64,000 bases of DNA from JABWCQ01 sp964587105 (lineage in GTDB: Bacteria > Electryoneota > RPQS01): assembly GCA_964587105.1 (NCBI GenBank), contig CAZPKG010000007.1, positions 98,868 through 162,867 of the forward strand, written 5' to 3'. The translations under genes and the position numbers were made by a program. The notes beneath the pieces are model-generated. The model was not told the DNA's origin, made no database searches, and saw nothing but the letters and a program-made list of their open reading frames with translations. Below, piece after piece: positions 25,734-33,258 of the stretch. Numbering within the stretch: position 1 is the stretch's first letter; each line of letters opens with the position of its first letter.

Positions 25734-27059
25734 TTACAACGGAGGTTGAATGCGAGTCCAAGGTTCGAGAGCATCCGTTAACCAAGGAGGATCTGCGTCT
25801 GCCGTCCATAGGCTTCCATCGGTAAAAAGCGCAATTAGTGCTTTCGCTGTCGCAGTCATGTACTGCAAGTAATTTAGTTGAAGTCTTTCCAAATTGTTGA
25901 TCAGGACTTGGGACTGGTGATCATCGAACTTGCCAGGGTAACGTTCTCCAGAGCGCACTGGACAGCTTGCCGGATCAATGCTATTCAAGATATCACTGAC
26001 ACGCCTTTCAAACAATTGGTTACGACACACCGAGAAGCGATGGAGCAGTGTCATTAGCAATGCCTGAAGCAATCTTCCGGTTTCGGAAATTGGACCGGAG
26101 TCAAATAGTAACAACTCTGCACGTTCTATGTCACAACTTTTCAAGATGTCTTCGATCTGATGAGCAAAGTTCTCATCTAGTGGTTTGTCATTCTTGAGTT
26201 CTTCGTCCGCTACATCAACAAAAGCTAGCGCCCTTGTCAACTTAGTAAGAGTAGACGCCCTTAGCAAGTTCTCATCGATTCTTAGGTTTGCTTTAGGACT
26301 GGTCTGTTGATAATACCCGAGCACTATTGTCAAACACATAGAAAACTCAAAGAATTCCCTAAGGTACCGAGTCTTCCAGTGTTTATAGTGATTCTTGTAT
26401 AGAAATGCGGGGTCACAAAACGCTGGGAAGTAATCTCGCAACCCTTGGTGAAGCGAATAGAAATCCATTGTCATTGTGCTTATAACACCACCGACTTCAT
26501 CACTTTGAATGGACTCCGTTTGGAATATCGGTAGGTAAACGCTGTTGAAAATTGCTTCCCCGGCCAAAGGTCTTGATTCGAAAAGCAGTTGCCATCGCCT
26601 TTGTCTCGACGTTTGACTAGTTGGATTCAACAACTCATGTTTCATCATGACTGGAAAAGGCAAGTCGGGGTTTGTTATCTTACTCCAATTTTGGCCGATT
26701 ACATGAGGTCTGTGATCGAGATTTAACCATGGGTGAGCCTTGGCAAGCGGAGTTAGCAATAAGCTCCTCACTTCGTTTTTATCAGGTTCGTTCGAAGCGG
26801 AGGCGTCAACAATGATCATGGGATCCAAATCTGAATGGCCTCGCGTAAATTCGAGACGACCAAGAGAGCCAAATGCAGCTATCGCGAACTTCACACCAGG
26901 ATAGCGTGATTCGGCCTCAGCTACCAACTCTCGCGCCGTTGGCTTTAGAGCTGCCAAAAGCGCGACAGATTCTATTTGGGCTAGCATCAAGGGCGCAGCC
27001 CTGATGACATAGATTCCGGCTTCTGACCCTAAGACTCTTAGTAGTTCTTCGTGCTGCAT
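25734..27059 (-). CDS. Nucleotidyltransferase-domain protein, orphan
   Basis: A 441-residue protein with a nucleotidyltransferase core near residues 60-85: F-G-S-L-G-R-L-E-F-T-R-G-H-S-D-L-D. This G-S-x-G-R-x-E...S-D-x-D arrangement is typical of the GlnD/DUF294 branch of the Pol beta superfamily; the third catalytic acid is not obvious. The remainder is mostly alpha-helical without a named domain. Base composition looks lower in GC than the neighbours and the ribosome site is weak (AAGG). It lies between the two ends of a vanished cargo gene, which points to recent arrival. The target of nucleotidylation, and whether a partner exists, are unknown; a role in defence or regulation is speculative. 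Confidence 0.75.
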   Translation of the reverse strand: MQHEELLRVLGSEAGIYVIRAAPLMLAQIESVALLAALKPTARELVAEAESRYPGVKFAIAAFGSLGRLEFTRGHSDLDPMIIVDASASNEPDKNEVRSLLLTPLAKAHPWLNLDHRPHVIGQNWSKITNPDLPFPVMMKHELLNPTSQTSRQRRWQLLFESRPLAGEAIFNSVYLPIFQTESIQSDEVGGVISTMTMDFYSLHQGLRDYFPAFCDPAFLYKNHYKHWKTRYLREFFEFSMCLTIVLGYYQQTSPKANLRIDENLLRASTLTKLTRALAFVDVADEELKNDKPLDENFAHQIEDILKSCDIERAELLLFDSGPISETGRLLQALLMTLLHRFSVCRNQLFERRVSDILNSIDPASCPVRSGERYPGKFDDHQSQVLINNLERLQLNYLQYMTATAKALIALFTDGSLWTADADPPWLTDALEPWTRIQPPL

Positions 27060-27196
27060 GATTAGTACCTTATTTTGTTAGCTACACTCAATACTGTGGC
27101 TACGGTCATATCGGTCACGTGATTTCATCGAACTCTTGACTTCATGTAAACACCATCGCATGTCCGAACCAGCGACAAAATGTTTTGCATTCTTGT

Positions 27197-27268
27197 ACAC
27201 AACAAAACCGCGAACCCTACCTGCTTCAGGAGAGTGAACGCAGATTTGATTCGCGGTGGTGTGCGCAT
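27197..27268 (-). pseudogene. N-terminal signal-peptide scrap of a cargo gene
   Basis: From the ATG at 27268 the frame encodes M-R-T-P-P-R-I-K-S-A-F-T-L-L-K-Q-V-G-F-A and then V-L-L-C-T before the similarity ends. This parallels the signal peptide of the frameshifted gene at 20204 (S-V-F-N-L-L-K-R-V-G-F-A-L-L-L). The DNA is also similar. It is the start of a secreted beta-helix type gene; the rest has been replaced by sequence carrying the nucleotidyltransferase gene. Confidence 0.65.
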
Positions 27269-27321
27269 GGGTTTCGGAAAAATAGGAAATGTGAAATAGG
27301 AAATAGGAAAGGCGGAAGCGG

Positions 27322-27515
27322 AGGGGTCCCTTCGCTACGCTCAGGGCAGGCTCTTCATTCCGCCGAGCCTTCATTCAGGATGACGACATGTTTTAGATTT
27401 TGCGATGCACTTGGCATTTGCGTGGCGCCTGAATAGATCCCTACGGGATGACAATGCGCTGGGGATTTTCGATTGCGTCTTGGAGCGGGCGGCACACCTG
27501 CCGCCCCTACAATGT
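27322..27515. repeat. Dispersed repeat cluster
   Basis: This stretch includes GGAGGGGTCCCTTCGCTACG and a following CTCAGGGCAGGCTC segment (27321-27352), a CATTCAGGATGAC piece (27372-27384) and a TGTAGGGGCGG family palindrome (27485-27511, reverse orientation). No gene is seen in 27269-27560. Confidence 0.65.
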
Positions 27516-27560
27516 CGCCATTGCGGGTGTGGACACCCACAACGGCGAATGAAAATAAAA

Positions 27561-28271
27561 CTAACCTCCCAAGGTTACGTCTTGGGATTCGTACCATCTT
27601 AGGGCTTGAAAGAAGTGCTCGGGTTTGAAGTCGGGCCAGAGTTCATCTAAGATGAAGAAGTCGGCATAGACTGCTTGCACGGGCAGGAGGCCGCTGAGTC
27701 TTCTTCTGCCGCCCCATCTCACGACCAAGTCAATTCTTGAGACTTCGGCGGAGCCGATTGAGTCCATGAAAGATTTACGCGAGCCACCGACGGTGCCGTT
27801 GCTGTTTGCGGCTTTGTTGAGATCCCAATGCCAGTCGTAGTTGACTAAGAAATTTATTTTGATGCCGCCTCTGCCGAAGGTTTGGCGAGTGCGGTAGGGC
27901 CGTAACTCGACGGGAAAGAGCGGCGAGTCATCATTGCCGACCACAAGTAACTCAGCATCGAGTTTGGAAAGACCTTCGACGGCTTCGACACAGGCTTGGC
28001 GAAAGGCGGCGGTTTGCTCCGGCGGACGCTTGGTGTTGTCGCTCGTGAAACCGTAGACACTCAACTCTTCGATTCCCAGCGCGACGGCAAGGTGATACAG
28101 CTCAAAGCCGGGGCCAAGACCATAGGCGTAGCCCTCATCTTTGCTCATGCCGCGATGCACAGCCCAACGGCGATTGCCATCTGGGATAAACGCGACATGC
28201 TTGGGCAGCCGTTTGAATTTCGGAAGTTCGAGTAAAGCGGTTTCGGGCCGGACAGGTGTCGCAAGAGTCAT
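27561..28271 (-). CDS. Divergent cis-prenyltransferase (undecaprenyl diphosphate synthase family)
   Basis: A 236-residue protein from the preferred ATG at 28271 (M-T-L-A-T). The signature H-V-A-F-I-P-D-G-N-R-R-W-A near residue 28 carries the catalytic aspartate, and R-W-G-G-R-R-R-L-S-G with Y-A-D-F-F near the C-terminus matches the substrate-binding end of UppS. The family usually has R-T-x-G-E-x-R-L-S-N there, so this protein is divergent, and its middle looks shortened. It may make an undecaprenyl-like carrier or another cis-polyprenyl diphosphate. A canonical uppS elsewhere in the genome would be expected. Confidence 0.82.
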   Translation of the reverse strand: MTLATPVRPETALLELPKFKRLPKHVAFIPDGNRRWAVHRGMSKDEGYAYGLGPGFELYHLAVALGIEELSVYGFTSDNTKRPPEQTAAFRQACVEAVEGLSKLDAELLVVGNDDSPLFPVELRPYRTRQTFGRGGIKINFLVNYDWHWDLNKAANSNGTVGGSRKSFMDSIGSAEVSRIDLVVRWGGRRRLSGLLPVQAVYADFFILDELWPDFKPEHFFQALRWYESQDVTLGG

Positions 28272-28352
28272 GGTTAGGTCGTTGGGGTGATTTGGGAGCG
28301 GAACCGTACTCCTCAAAGTGGGGAGAATTTCGCTGGGTTGCAAGGAGTGGCG

Positions 28353-28460
28353 GATTCCGGCGGGGAACCGCTTCGCTAAATCCCCGCTCGGCGAGGCAAT
28401 CGACCCCCCTTAATCCTCTAACAGACCCCCCCTAACCCCCCGTAAACGGAGGGGGACCAG
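28353..28460. repeat. 41-bp repeat (reverse orientation) and C-run/G-run element
   Basis: A full 41-bp repeat in reverse orientation occupies 28353-28393. It is followed by runs of C and a CCCCCCCTAACCCCCCG stretch ending in GGAGGGGGACC (about 28400-28456), immediately ahead of the arsR promoter. Confidence 0.8.
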
Positions 28461-28466
28461 AAAGAC

Positions 28467-28495
28467 TTGACAAATGGGTTTTCGTTTTGTATATT
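28467..28495 (+). promoter_or_regulatory. Sigma-70 promoter of the ArsR-SRPBCC operon
   Basis: TTGACA (28467-28472) and TATATT (28490-28495) are separated by exactly 17 bases. The -35 is perfect and the -10 has a single mismatch. Transcription would start near 28502, inside the palindrome described next. Confidence 0.82.
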
Positions 28496-28503
28496 ACTCA
28501 CAA

Positions 28504-28527
28504 GTTAATTAACCAATTTGTTAATTG
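28504..28527 (+). promoter_or_regulatory. Probable ArsR operator
   Basis: GTTAATTAAC (28504-28513) is a perfect ten-base palindrome, followed by a second dyad AACCAATTTGTT. It overlaps the expected transcription start, where binding of the encoded ArsR-type repressor would block initiation. Autoregulation of this kind is usual for the family. Confidence 0.6.
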
Positions 28528-28532
28528 CGATC

Positions 28533-28877
28533 ATGCAGGACAGACTAACTCAAACATTTTCAGCACTTGCCGACCCAACTCGGCGGGCTATACTGGCTCG
28601 GCTTTCGACCGGGGAGACCTCGGTCAGTGATTTGGCGCGCCCATTCAAGATGACGGCTCCGGCCATCACAAAGCACCTGAAGGTGTTGGAAAAAGCGGGG
28701 TTAATCTCGCGGACTCGTCATGCCCAATGGCGGCCTGCGAAATTGGAGGCGTTGCCACTCAAGGAGGCTTCCGATTGGATTGAGCAGTACCGCCAAATGT
28801 GGGAAGCGCGTTTTGACCGACTTGAAGAGTATTTGAAATATCTGCAATCAAAGGGGAGTGATCATGACGGAAAATAA
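28533..28877 (+). CDS. ArsR-family transcriptional regulator
   Basis: A 114-residue winged-helix protein. F-S-A-L-A-D-P-T-R-R-A-I-L-A-R-L near the N-terminus and the recognition region M-T-A-P-A-I-T-K-H-L-K-V-L-E-K-A-G-L-I are typical of the ArsR branch that controls SRPBCC (AHSA1) genes; metal-binding cysteines of the classic arsenic sensors are absent. The ATG at 28533 is preferred to the TTG at 28518. It is the first gene of a seven-gene operon, behind its own promoter and palindrome, so it likely represses the operon in response to an unknown ligand. Confidence 0.93.
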   Translation: MQDRLTQTFSALADPTRRAILARLSTGETSVSDLARPFKMTAPAITKHLKVLEKAGLISRTRHAQWRPAKLEALPLKEASDWIEQYRQMWEARFDRLEEYLKYLQSKGSDHDGK

Positions 28878-29244
28878 GCTGACCGTCGCGCGCTACATGG
28901 ACGGATTCAACAAATGGGATCATGACCAGATTCTATCGTGCTTAACCGATGACGTCGTGTGGGACATGCCAGGCCAATATCATTGGGAGGGTAAGGCCGC
29001 CTTTACGAAAGAAATCACCAACGAAATGTTTGTCGGCAAGCCAATTGTCACGACGACGCGAATGACGGAAGAGAATGACATTGTGATTGCCGAAGGTACT
29101 GCACAGGCGATGCGGAAAGAGGGCGGGACGTTGCTCGTGATGTTCAGCGACGTGTTTGAAATGCGCGGCGGGAAGATCAAGCGGCTCATCTCTTATATTA
29201 TGGAAGTCAAGAGTTTTGACACAAAACAATGGGGAGAGAAATGA
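28864..29244 (+). CDS. NTF2-like (SnoaL-type) protein
   Basis: A 126-residue protein of the NTF2-like cone fold: N-terminal V-A-R-Y-M-D-G-F-N-K-W-D, then V-W-D-M-P-G-Q and a C-terminal I-K-R-L-I-S-Y. Members include SnoaL-like cyclases and ketosteroid isomerase-like enzymes as well as non-catalytic proteins; no activity can be assigned. It overlaps the end of arsR by 14 bases and has GGGGAG six bases ahead of the ATG. Confidence 0.85.
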   Translation: MTENKLTVARYMDGFNKWDHDQILSCLTDDVVWDMPGQYHWEGKAAFTKEITNEMFVGKPIVTTTRMTEENDIVIAEGTAQAMRKEGGTLLVMFSDVFEMRGGKIKRLISYIMEVKSFDTKQWGEK

Positions 29245-29681
29245 AGAACAAGATTTCCACATGCCTATGGTACGATGGTAAGGCTCAAGAGGCCGCGAAT
29301 TTCTATGTCTCGCTATTTAAGGATGCGAAGATTTTCGAGAGCAATCCGATGACCACCATGTTTGAATTGGATGGGCATCAGTATGTGGCGATTAACGGCG
29401 GACCGATGTATAAATTTACGGAAGCGGTTTCGCTGATTGTGAATTGTGAAACGCAAACTGAGATTGATTTCTTTTGGAGTAAGCTTACGGAAGGCGGAGA
29501 ACCGGGGCGGTGCGGTTGGTTAAAGGATAAGTATGGCCTCTCGTGGCAAGTGATACCCTATTCTTTGGGAGGCATGCTACAAAATTCCGACAGAGAAAAA
29601 GCAGGGCGGGCGTTTCAGGCGATGCTTACCATGAGCAAACTTGATATTGCTGCGTTGCAGAGCGCGTTTGAAGGGAAGTAA
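29241..29681 (+). CDS. VOC-family protein (PhnB / 3-demethylubiquinone methyltransferase-like)
   Basis: A 146-residue protein with the pattern C-L-W-Y-D-G-K-A-Q-E-A-A-N-F-Y near the N-terminus and D-K-Y-G-L-S-W-Q-V-I-P at about residues 95-105. These mark the PhnB-like branch of the vicinal oxygen chelate superfamily. Many members are annotated as 3-demethylubiquinone methyltransferases, though they lack a methyltransferase domain and the role is not known. It overlaps the preceding stop (ATGA), so translation is coupled. Confidence 0.88.
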   Translation: MKNKISTCLWYDGKAQEAANFYVSLFKDAKIFESNPMTTMFELDGHQYVAINGGPMYKFTEAVSLIVNCETQTEIDFFWSKLTEGGEPGRCGWLKDKYGLSWQVIPYSLGGMLQNSDREKAGRAFQAMLTMSKLDIAALQSAFEGK

Positions 29682-29694
29682 CACCAAAGGAATC

Positions 29695-30654
29695 ATGATG
29701 AGCACACTTGCACAATTTCAGCAGGCCGACGACCGCGCTATTATCACTTCGCGGTTGGTGAATGCGCCACGCAGTTTGGTTTGGAAAGTTTTCACAGATC
29801 CGAATCACCTTTCGCATTGGTGGGGGCCGAACGGGTTTTGGTCATCCACGAGACAATATGATTTCCGAGTCGGCGGAATGTGGCTGTTTATGATGCACGG
29901 GCCTGATGGAAGAGACTATCCAAACAAAGTCGTGTTTGAAGATATTGACGAGCCCAATTATGTCTTCTACAAGCACATGGGTGAAGAGGATATGTCTCAT
30001 GTGTATTTTGAAGCGATGATTTCGTTTGAAGAGCATGGTGACAAAACCAATGTTACGCTGCGATCAATCTTCCCGACGGTACAGGAGCGCGACTTTGTGA
30101 TTGAGAAATACGGCGCGAAGGAAGGTGCACAGCAGACGCTGGCGCGGCTTGACCAGTTTGTGCAGTTCCAGCAGAAGAAGGATACGCACAAGCTCGCACT
30201 GACGCTTCCCTCGGATTTGGAAGCGCGTTTCTCAAGACTGTTTGACGCACCACGCGAAATGGTGTGGAAAGCGTGGACGGACAAGGAGCACTTGCCTAAG
30301 TGGATGACGGGGCCAGAAGGCTGGACAATGGAAGTGCTGGAAAATGATTTGCGCCCAGGTGGCAACTGGAAGTATGTATGGCGCAAGTCGGACGGCGCTG
30401 AAATGGGGATGACAGGAACCTTCAAAGAAATTGTTCCGCCATCAAAAATGGTCTCGACTGAAAATTGGGGCGGACCGTATCCGCAAACGGTCAATCATCT
30501 CGTGTTGACGGAGGAAAACGGCAAGACGCGGATGACACTGACGATTATTTATCCGACGAAAGATGCACGAGAGAACGCACTCAAGACGGGTATGAATGAC
30601 GGCATGGCGGTGAGCTTCGACAGGCTGAACAACCTTTTGGCAAGCACAAAATGA
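29695..30654 (+). CDS. Tandem SRPBCC (AHSA1-like) protein
   Basis: About 319 residues with two copies of the SRPBCC fold. Repeat one (about 15-155) has V-N-A-P-R-S-L-V-W-K-V-F-T-D-P and H-W-W-G-P. Repeat two (about 175-315) has F-D-A-P-R-E-M-V-W-K-A-W-T-D and W-M-T-G-P-E-G-W. Each is a hydrophobic-pocket domain of the activator-of-Hsp90-ATPase homologue type. Two ATG codons (29695 and 29698) are adjacent; either could be the start. The operon also encodes a single-domain version at 31492, so the family is represented three times in one transcript. Confidence 0.88.
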   Translation: MMSTLAQFQQADDRAIITSRLVNAPRSLVWKVFTDPNHLSHWWGPNGFWSSTRQYDFRVGGMWLFMMHGPDGRDYPNKVVFEDIDEPNYVFYKHMGEEDMSHVYFEAMISFEEHGDKTNVTLRSIFPTVQERDFVIEKYGAKEGAQQTLARLDQFVQFQQKKDTHKLALTLPSDLEARFSRLFDAPREMVWKAWTDKEHLPKWMTGPEGWTMEVLENDLRPGGNWKYVWRKSDGAEMGMTGTFKEIVPPSKMVSTENWGGPYPQTVNHLVLTEENGKTRMTLTIIYPTKDARENALKTGMNDGMAVSFDRLNNLLASTK

Positions 30655-31034
30655 ACGAGGTCGAAAAATACCTTATGGCGCTGCCTGATGAGCAGCGCGT
30701 AGTTTTGGAGAAGCTGAGGCAGACGATTCTCTCTGTGGCAAAAGGCGCAGAAGAGAAAATCTCTTACGGAATGCCGACGGTGTATTACAAGGGGAACTTA
30801 GTACATTACGCGGCCTTCACAAACCACATGAGCTTGTTTGGAGCGAGCGCATTTATGACGAAGGAATTGAAGGACGAACTTGACGGTTACAAAACCTCCA
30901 AGGGGACGATTCAATTCACGGTTGAGAAGCCGCTTCCGGTAAATTTGGTCAAACGGATTGTGAAGGCTCGTATGCAAGAAAACGACGCCCACGCGGAGGC
31001 AAAAGCGGCAAAGAAAGCAAAGAGGACAAAATGA
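30651..31034 (+). CDS. DUF1801 protein
   Basis: A 127-residue protein of the DUF1801 (YdhG-like) family: K-I-S-Y-G-M-P-T-V-Y-Y-K-G-N, then Y-A-A-F-T-N-H-M-S-L-F and F-T-V-E-K-P-L-P. A lysine-rich C-terminal tail (K-A-A-K-K-A-K-R-T-K) ends it. The role of the family is unknown. It overlaps the preceding gene by four bases (ATGA). Confidence 0.88.
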   Translation: MNEVEKYLMALPDEQRVVLEKLRQTILSVAKGAEEKISYGMPTVYYKGNLVHYAAFTNHMSLFGASAFMTKELKDELDGYKTSKGTIQFTVEKPLPVNLVKRIVKARMQENDAHAEAKAAKKAKRTK

Positions 31035-31459
31035 GCAAATCCAACTCTATTTCACAGTGGAAGAATCTTGGGCCGCAGTTTCTTGCAGTGCTTCGTATTG
31101 TGACGGCGTTCATGTTTTTTCAAGCAGGAGCGGTCAAACTTTTCTCATGGCCGATGAGTATGCCTGCTGGCAACACGGCGGAATTCATGTCGCAGGTTTG
31201 GATTGGCGGAGTCTTAGAGTTATTCGGCGGGCTGTTGATGATGATTGGCTGGCTGACGCGGCCCGTTGCGTTTATACTCTGCGGTGAAATGGCAGTGGCC
31301 TACTTTCAATTTCATCAACCGGGGGGATTTTGGCCTGTTGAAAATGGCGGCGTATCGGCTGTGACGTACTGCTTTTTGTTTCTCTACTTCTCGGCTGCTG
31401 GAGCAGGGCCGTGGAGTGTGGATGAGCGGAAAACAAAGAGTGTTGAACAATTCAAATAG
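31031..31459 (+). CDS. DoxX-family membrane protein
   Basis: A 142-residue protein with four predicted transmembrane segments and the family pattern R-I-V-T-A-F-M-F-F-Q-A-G-A-V-K-L-F near residues 21-37. DoxX-like proteins are quinol-associated or small redox membrane proteins, and many have unknown roles. It overlaps DUF1801 by four bases (ATGA). The mix of a DoxX protein and SRPBCC proteins under ArsR is a common arrangement whose purpose is not established. Confidence 0.88.
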   Translation: MSKSNSISQWKNLGPQFLAVLRIVTAFMFFQAGAVKLFSWPMSMPAGNTAEFMSQVWIGGVLELFGGLLMMIGWLTRPVAFILCGEMAVAYFQFHQPGGFWPVENGGVSAVTYCFLFLYFSAAGAGPWSVDERKTKSVEQFK

Positions 31460-31491
31460 AAGCTTAAAGAAAGAACTCGGGAGAAAGCAAG

Positions 31492-31980
31492 ATGAGCGCA
31501 CTGGATAAAATGACGGTTGAAGTAAAGGATCGGGAGATTACCTTCACGAGAATGTTTAATGCCCCAAGACAATTGGTTTGGGATGCTTGGACTAAGAAGG
31601 AACATCTGGAGAAATGGTGGGGGCCACATGGATTCACGAACAAGGATTGCAGTATCAGTTTGAAGCCGACCGGGAAATTGCTCATTACGATGGTTGGCAT
31701 GGGAGGAGAATTTCCGTGCGAATTTATCTACGAAGAAATCGTGCCGATTGAGAAGATCGTGTGGAGAGACGAAGTTGTTGAGGGAGATTTTTGGGGGCCT
31801 GACGGCCCGCCGCCCGGCAGCGTGATCACGATGCTGTTTGATGATCTTGGTAACAGTACTAAGATGACGATGATTTCGAAATTCGAAACCAATGAAGGCC
31901 GCGACAAAATTCTCAAGATGGGAGCCGCGCAGGGCTGGGCAGAGAGTTTGGAAAGACTGGACGAGTTGCTAAAAGGGTAG
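31492..31980 (+). CDS. SRPBCC (AHSA1-like) domain protein
   Basis: A 162-residue single-domain SRPBCC protein. F-N-A-P-R-Q-L-V-W-D-A-W-T-K-K-E-H-L and K-W-W-G-P-H-G-F near residues 22-47 define the family; a hydrophobic cavity for a small ligand is expected. GGGAG lies upstream of the ATG. It is the last gene of the ArsR operon and is followed by a perfect terminator. Confidence 0.92.
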   Translation: MSALDKMTVEVKDREITFTRMFNAPRQLVWDAWTKKEHLEKWWGPHGFTNKDCSISLKPTGKLLITMVGMGGEFPCEFIYEEIVPIEKIVWRDEVVEGDFWGPDGPPPGSVITMLFDDLGNSTKMTMISKFETNEGRDKILKMGAAQGWAESLERLDELLKG

Positions 31981-32002
31981 TTAGCTTCTCAACAAAATTC
32001 AA

Positions 32003-32034
32003 ACGGGCAAACTCAATTGAGTTTGCCCGTTTTT
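32003..32034 (+). terminator. Terminator of the ArsR operon
   Basis: ACGGGCAAACTC and GAGTTTGCCCGT form a perfect 12-base-pair stem around AATT, followed by T-run. Confidence 0.92.
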
Positions 32035-32211
32035 GCTGTGACAAAGACAACACGTATATGGTTTCTTCATTCTTTGGAATAGTGCGGATAGAGGGAACGA
32101 ATCACTTGTGCCAACCACCGCCGCACCACCGATGAGAACAATGCTGCCCCAGCAGAAATGTTGTGGCCGGATTGTTTGCATTGGGAGGGTGCGAAAATTG
32201 TCTGCCTCTTT

Positions 32212-32229
32212 ATGTGAAAAGTTTCACAT
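32212..32229 (+). promoter_or_regulatory. CRP-type binding site upstream of the propeller-cytochrome
   Basis: ATGTGAAAAGTTTCACAT is an eight-base perfect inverted repeat (two-base centre) that contains TGTGA-N6-TCACA, the CRP consensus half-sites and spacing. It lies 199 bases ahead of the ATG at 32428, far for a simple activator site. No other gene is in the 32036-32427 gap. Confidence 0.45.
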
Positions 32230-32427
32230 TTAGAATTAAATATCCAAATCTTTAACTCATCAATTCTTGATGAGTTAGTATTAGTGACACAGAGTCTTAA
32301 AACGCAAGAATACGACGCCTACGCCTTGTATGCACAAGCATTGGTACTTATCTTAATGCTCTGTATGTTCTTGCTTATCTGCATCTCGTAATTTCTGATT
32401 TATTATTGATACTAAACAAGCGTAATC

Positions 32428-33252
32428 ATGTTAACCTCCACCTTCCGCAGAGCTACATTCTGGCTTTGCGCCCTTTCGTTTGCCGCGTGTTTGCAAACCG
32501 GACTTGGAAATGAACTCGCGCTCGATACAACTTTTTGCGGTATCGAAAACGCTACCCGTATTGCTTGCAATAATGTTGGCAATCTTTTGTATGTGACGTC
32601 GCCCACACGACATGAAATTGTCGAATATGACTTCGCGGGCAGCGAACTCAATTCGATTGCGACTTCCGGTGTGGTTGGGGCAATCTGCACGGCCGAAGAC
32701 GGTTTCCTGATTGTCTCGATCGGGAACTCCGTGAAGAAGATTACGATGACCGGCGAAGTTGTGACGACGTATGGGTTGGTGGATAATTATTTTGTTGGTC
32801 CTCACGACGTTCTGTGGGTACCCGATGGCCGGGTATATGTCGCGGATGATGACGATCAAGTCAAAGTCTTTGACAACGCGGGTACGCCGTTGTTTACCTT
32901 TGGAAGCTATGGTTACATCAATGGCAGATTTGACGAGCCGGTTGCGATGGATTACAATCCCGTGACGAACCAGATCGTGATTTCCGATCAGAACAACTAC
33001 CGATTTCAACAATTTACGCTTGCCGGCACAATGGTGAACCGTTGGGGTATTGAAGGCAACGGGATTTATACAAGCGGGAGTTATTTCAGGCCCTTCGGTG
33101 TTGACGTTGACGAAACCGGGAAGATTTGGACTCTCGATGTTCTGCTTGATTTGGTTCAAGTCTATGATTCGGCGGGAGCATTTCTCTTCTCGATGAGTCT
33201 GAATACGCCGGAAATTAGAGGTGGTGTAGATATCGCTGTGGATCAAGATTAA
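32428..33252 (+). CDS. Secreted NHL beta-propeller, N-terminal part of an interrupted cytochrome
   Basis: A 274-residue product with a signal peptide (about 1-24), then NHL/six-bladed propeller repeats with W-V-P-D-G-R-V-Y-V-A-D, V-K-V-F-D-N-A-G and similar strands. The stop is a TAA (33250-33252) right after V-D-I-A-V-D-Q-D. The frame continues without a gap as L-F-V-T-S-P-S-T-G-C-V-Y-A-Y-D, which would complete the last propeller blade, so the ORF is one half of a larger protein. If the stop is genuine, only this propeller is made. A CRP-type site lies upstream. Confidence 0.82.
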   Translation: MLTSTFRRATFWLCALSFAACLQTGLGNELALDTTFCGIENATRIACNNVGNLLYVTSPTRHEIVEYDFAGSELNSIATSGVVGAICTAEDGFLIVSIGNSVKKITMTGEVVTTYGLVDNYFVGPHDVLWVPDGRVYVADDDDQVKVFDNAGTPLFTFGSYGYINGRFDEPVAMDYNPVTNQIVISDQNNYRFQQFTLAGTMVNRWGIEGNGIYTSGSYFRPFGVDVDETGKIWTLDVLLDLVQVYDSAGAFLFSMSLNTPEIRGGVDIAVDQD

Positions 33253-33258
33253 CTGTTT

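Noticed and set aside
25734..27059. Nucleotidyltransferase gene as a complete MNT-HEPN toxin system
   Set aside because: No second gene or R-x4-6-H motif was found beside it; the HEPN-like gene is 17 kb away and unconnected.
32431..33246. Long open frame opposite the propeller gene (and similar ones at 8283-8957 and 4125-4649)
   Set aside because: Codon composition and lack of any domain, signal peptide or ribosome site mark them as frames mirrored from the real genes on the opposite strand.
33250..33252. Reassigned or selenocysteine codon in the cytochrome gene
   Set aside because: The codon is TAA, which is not used for selenocysteine, and other genes in the window end with TAA normally.
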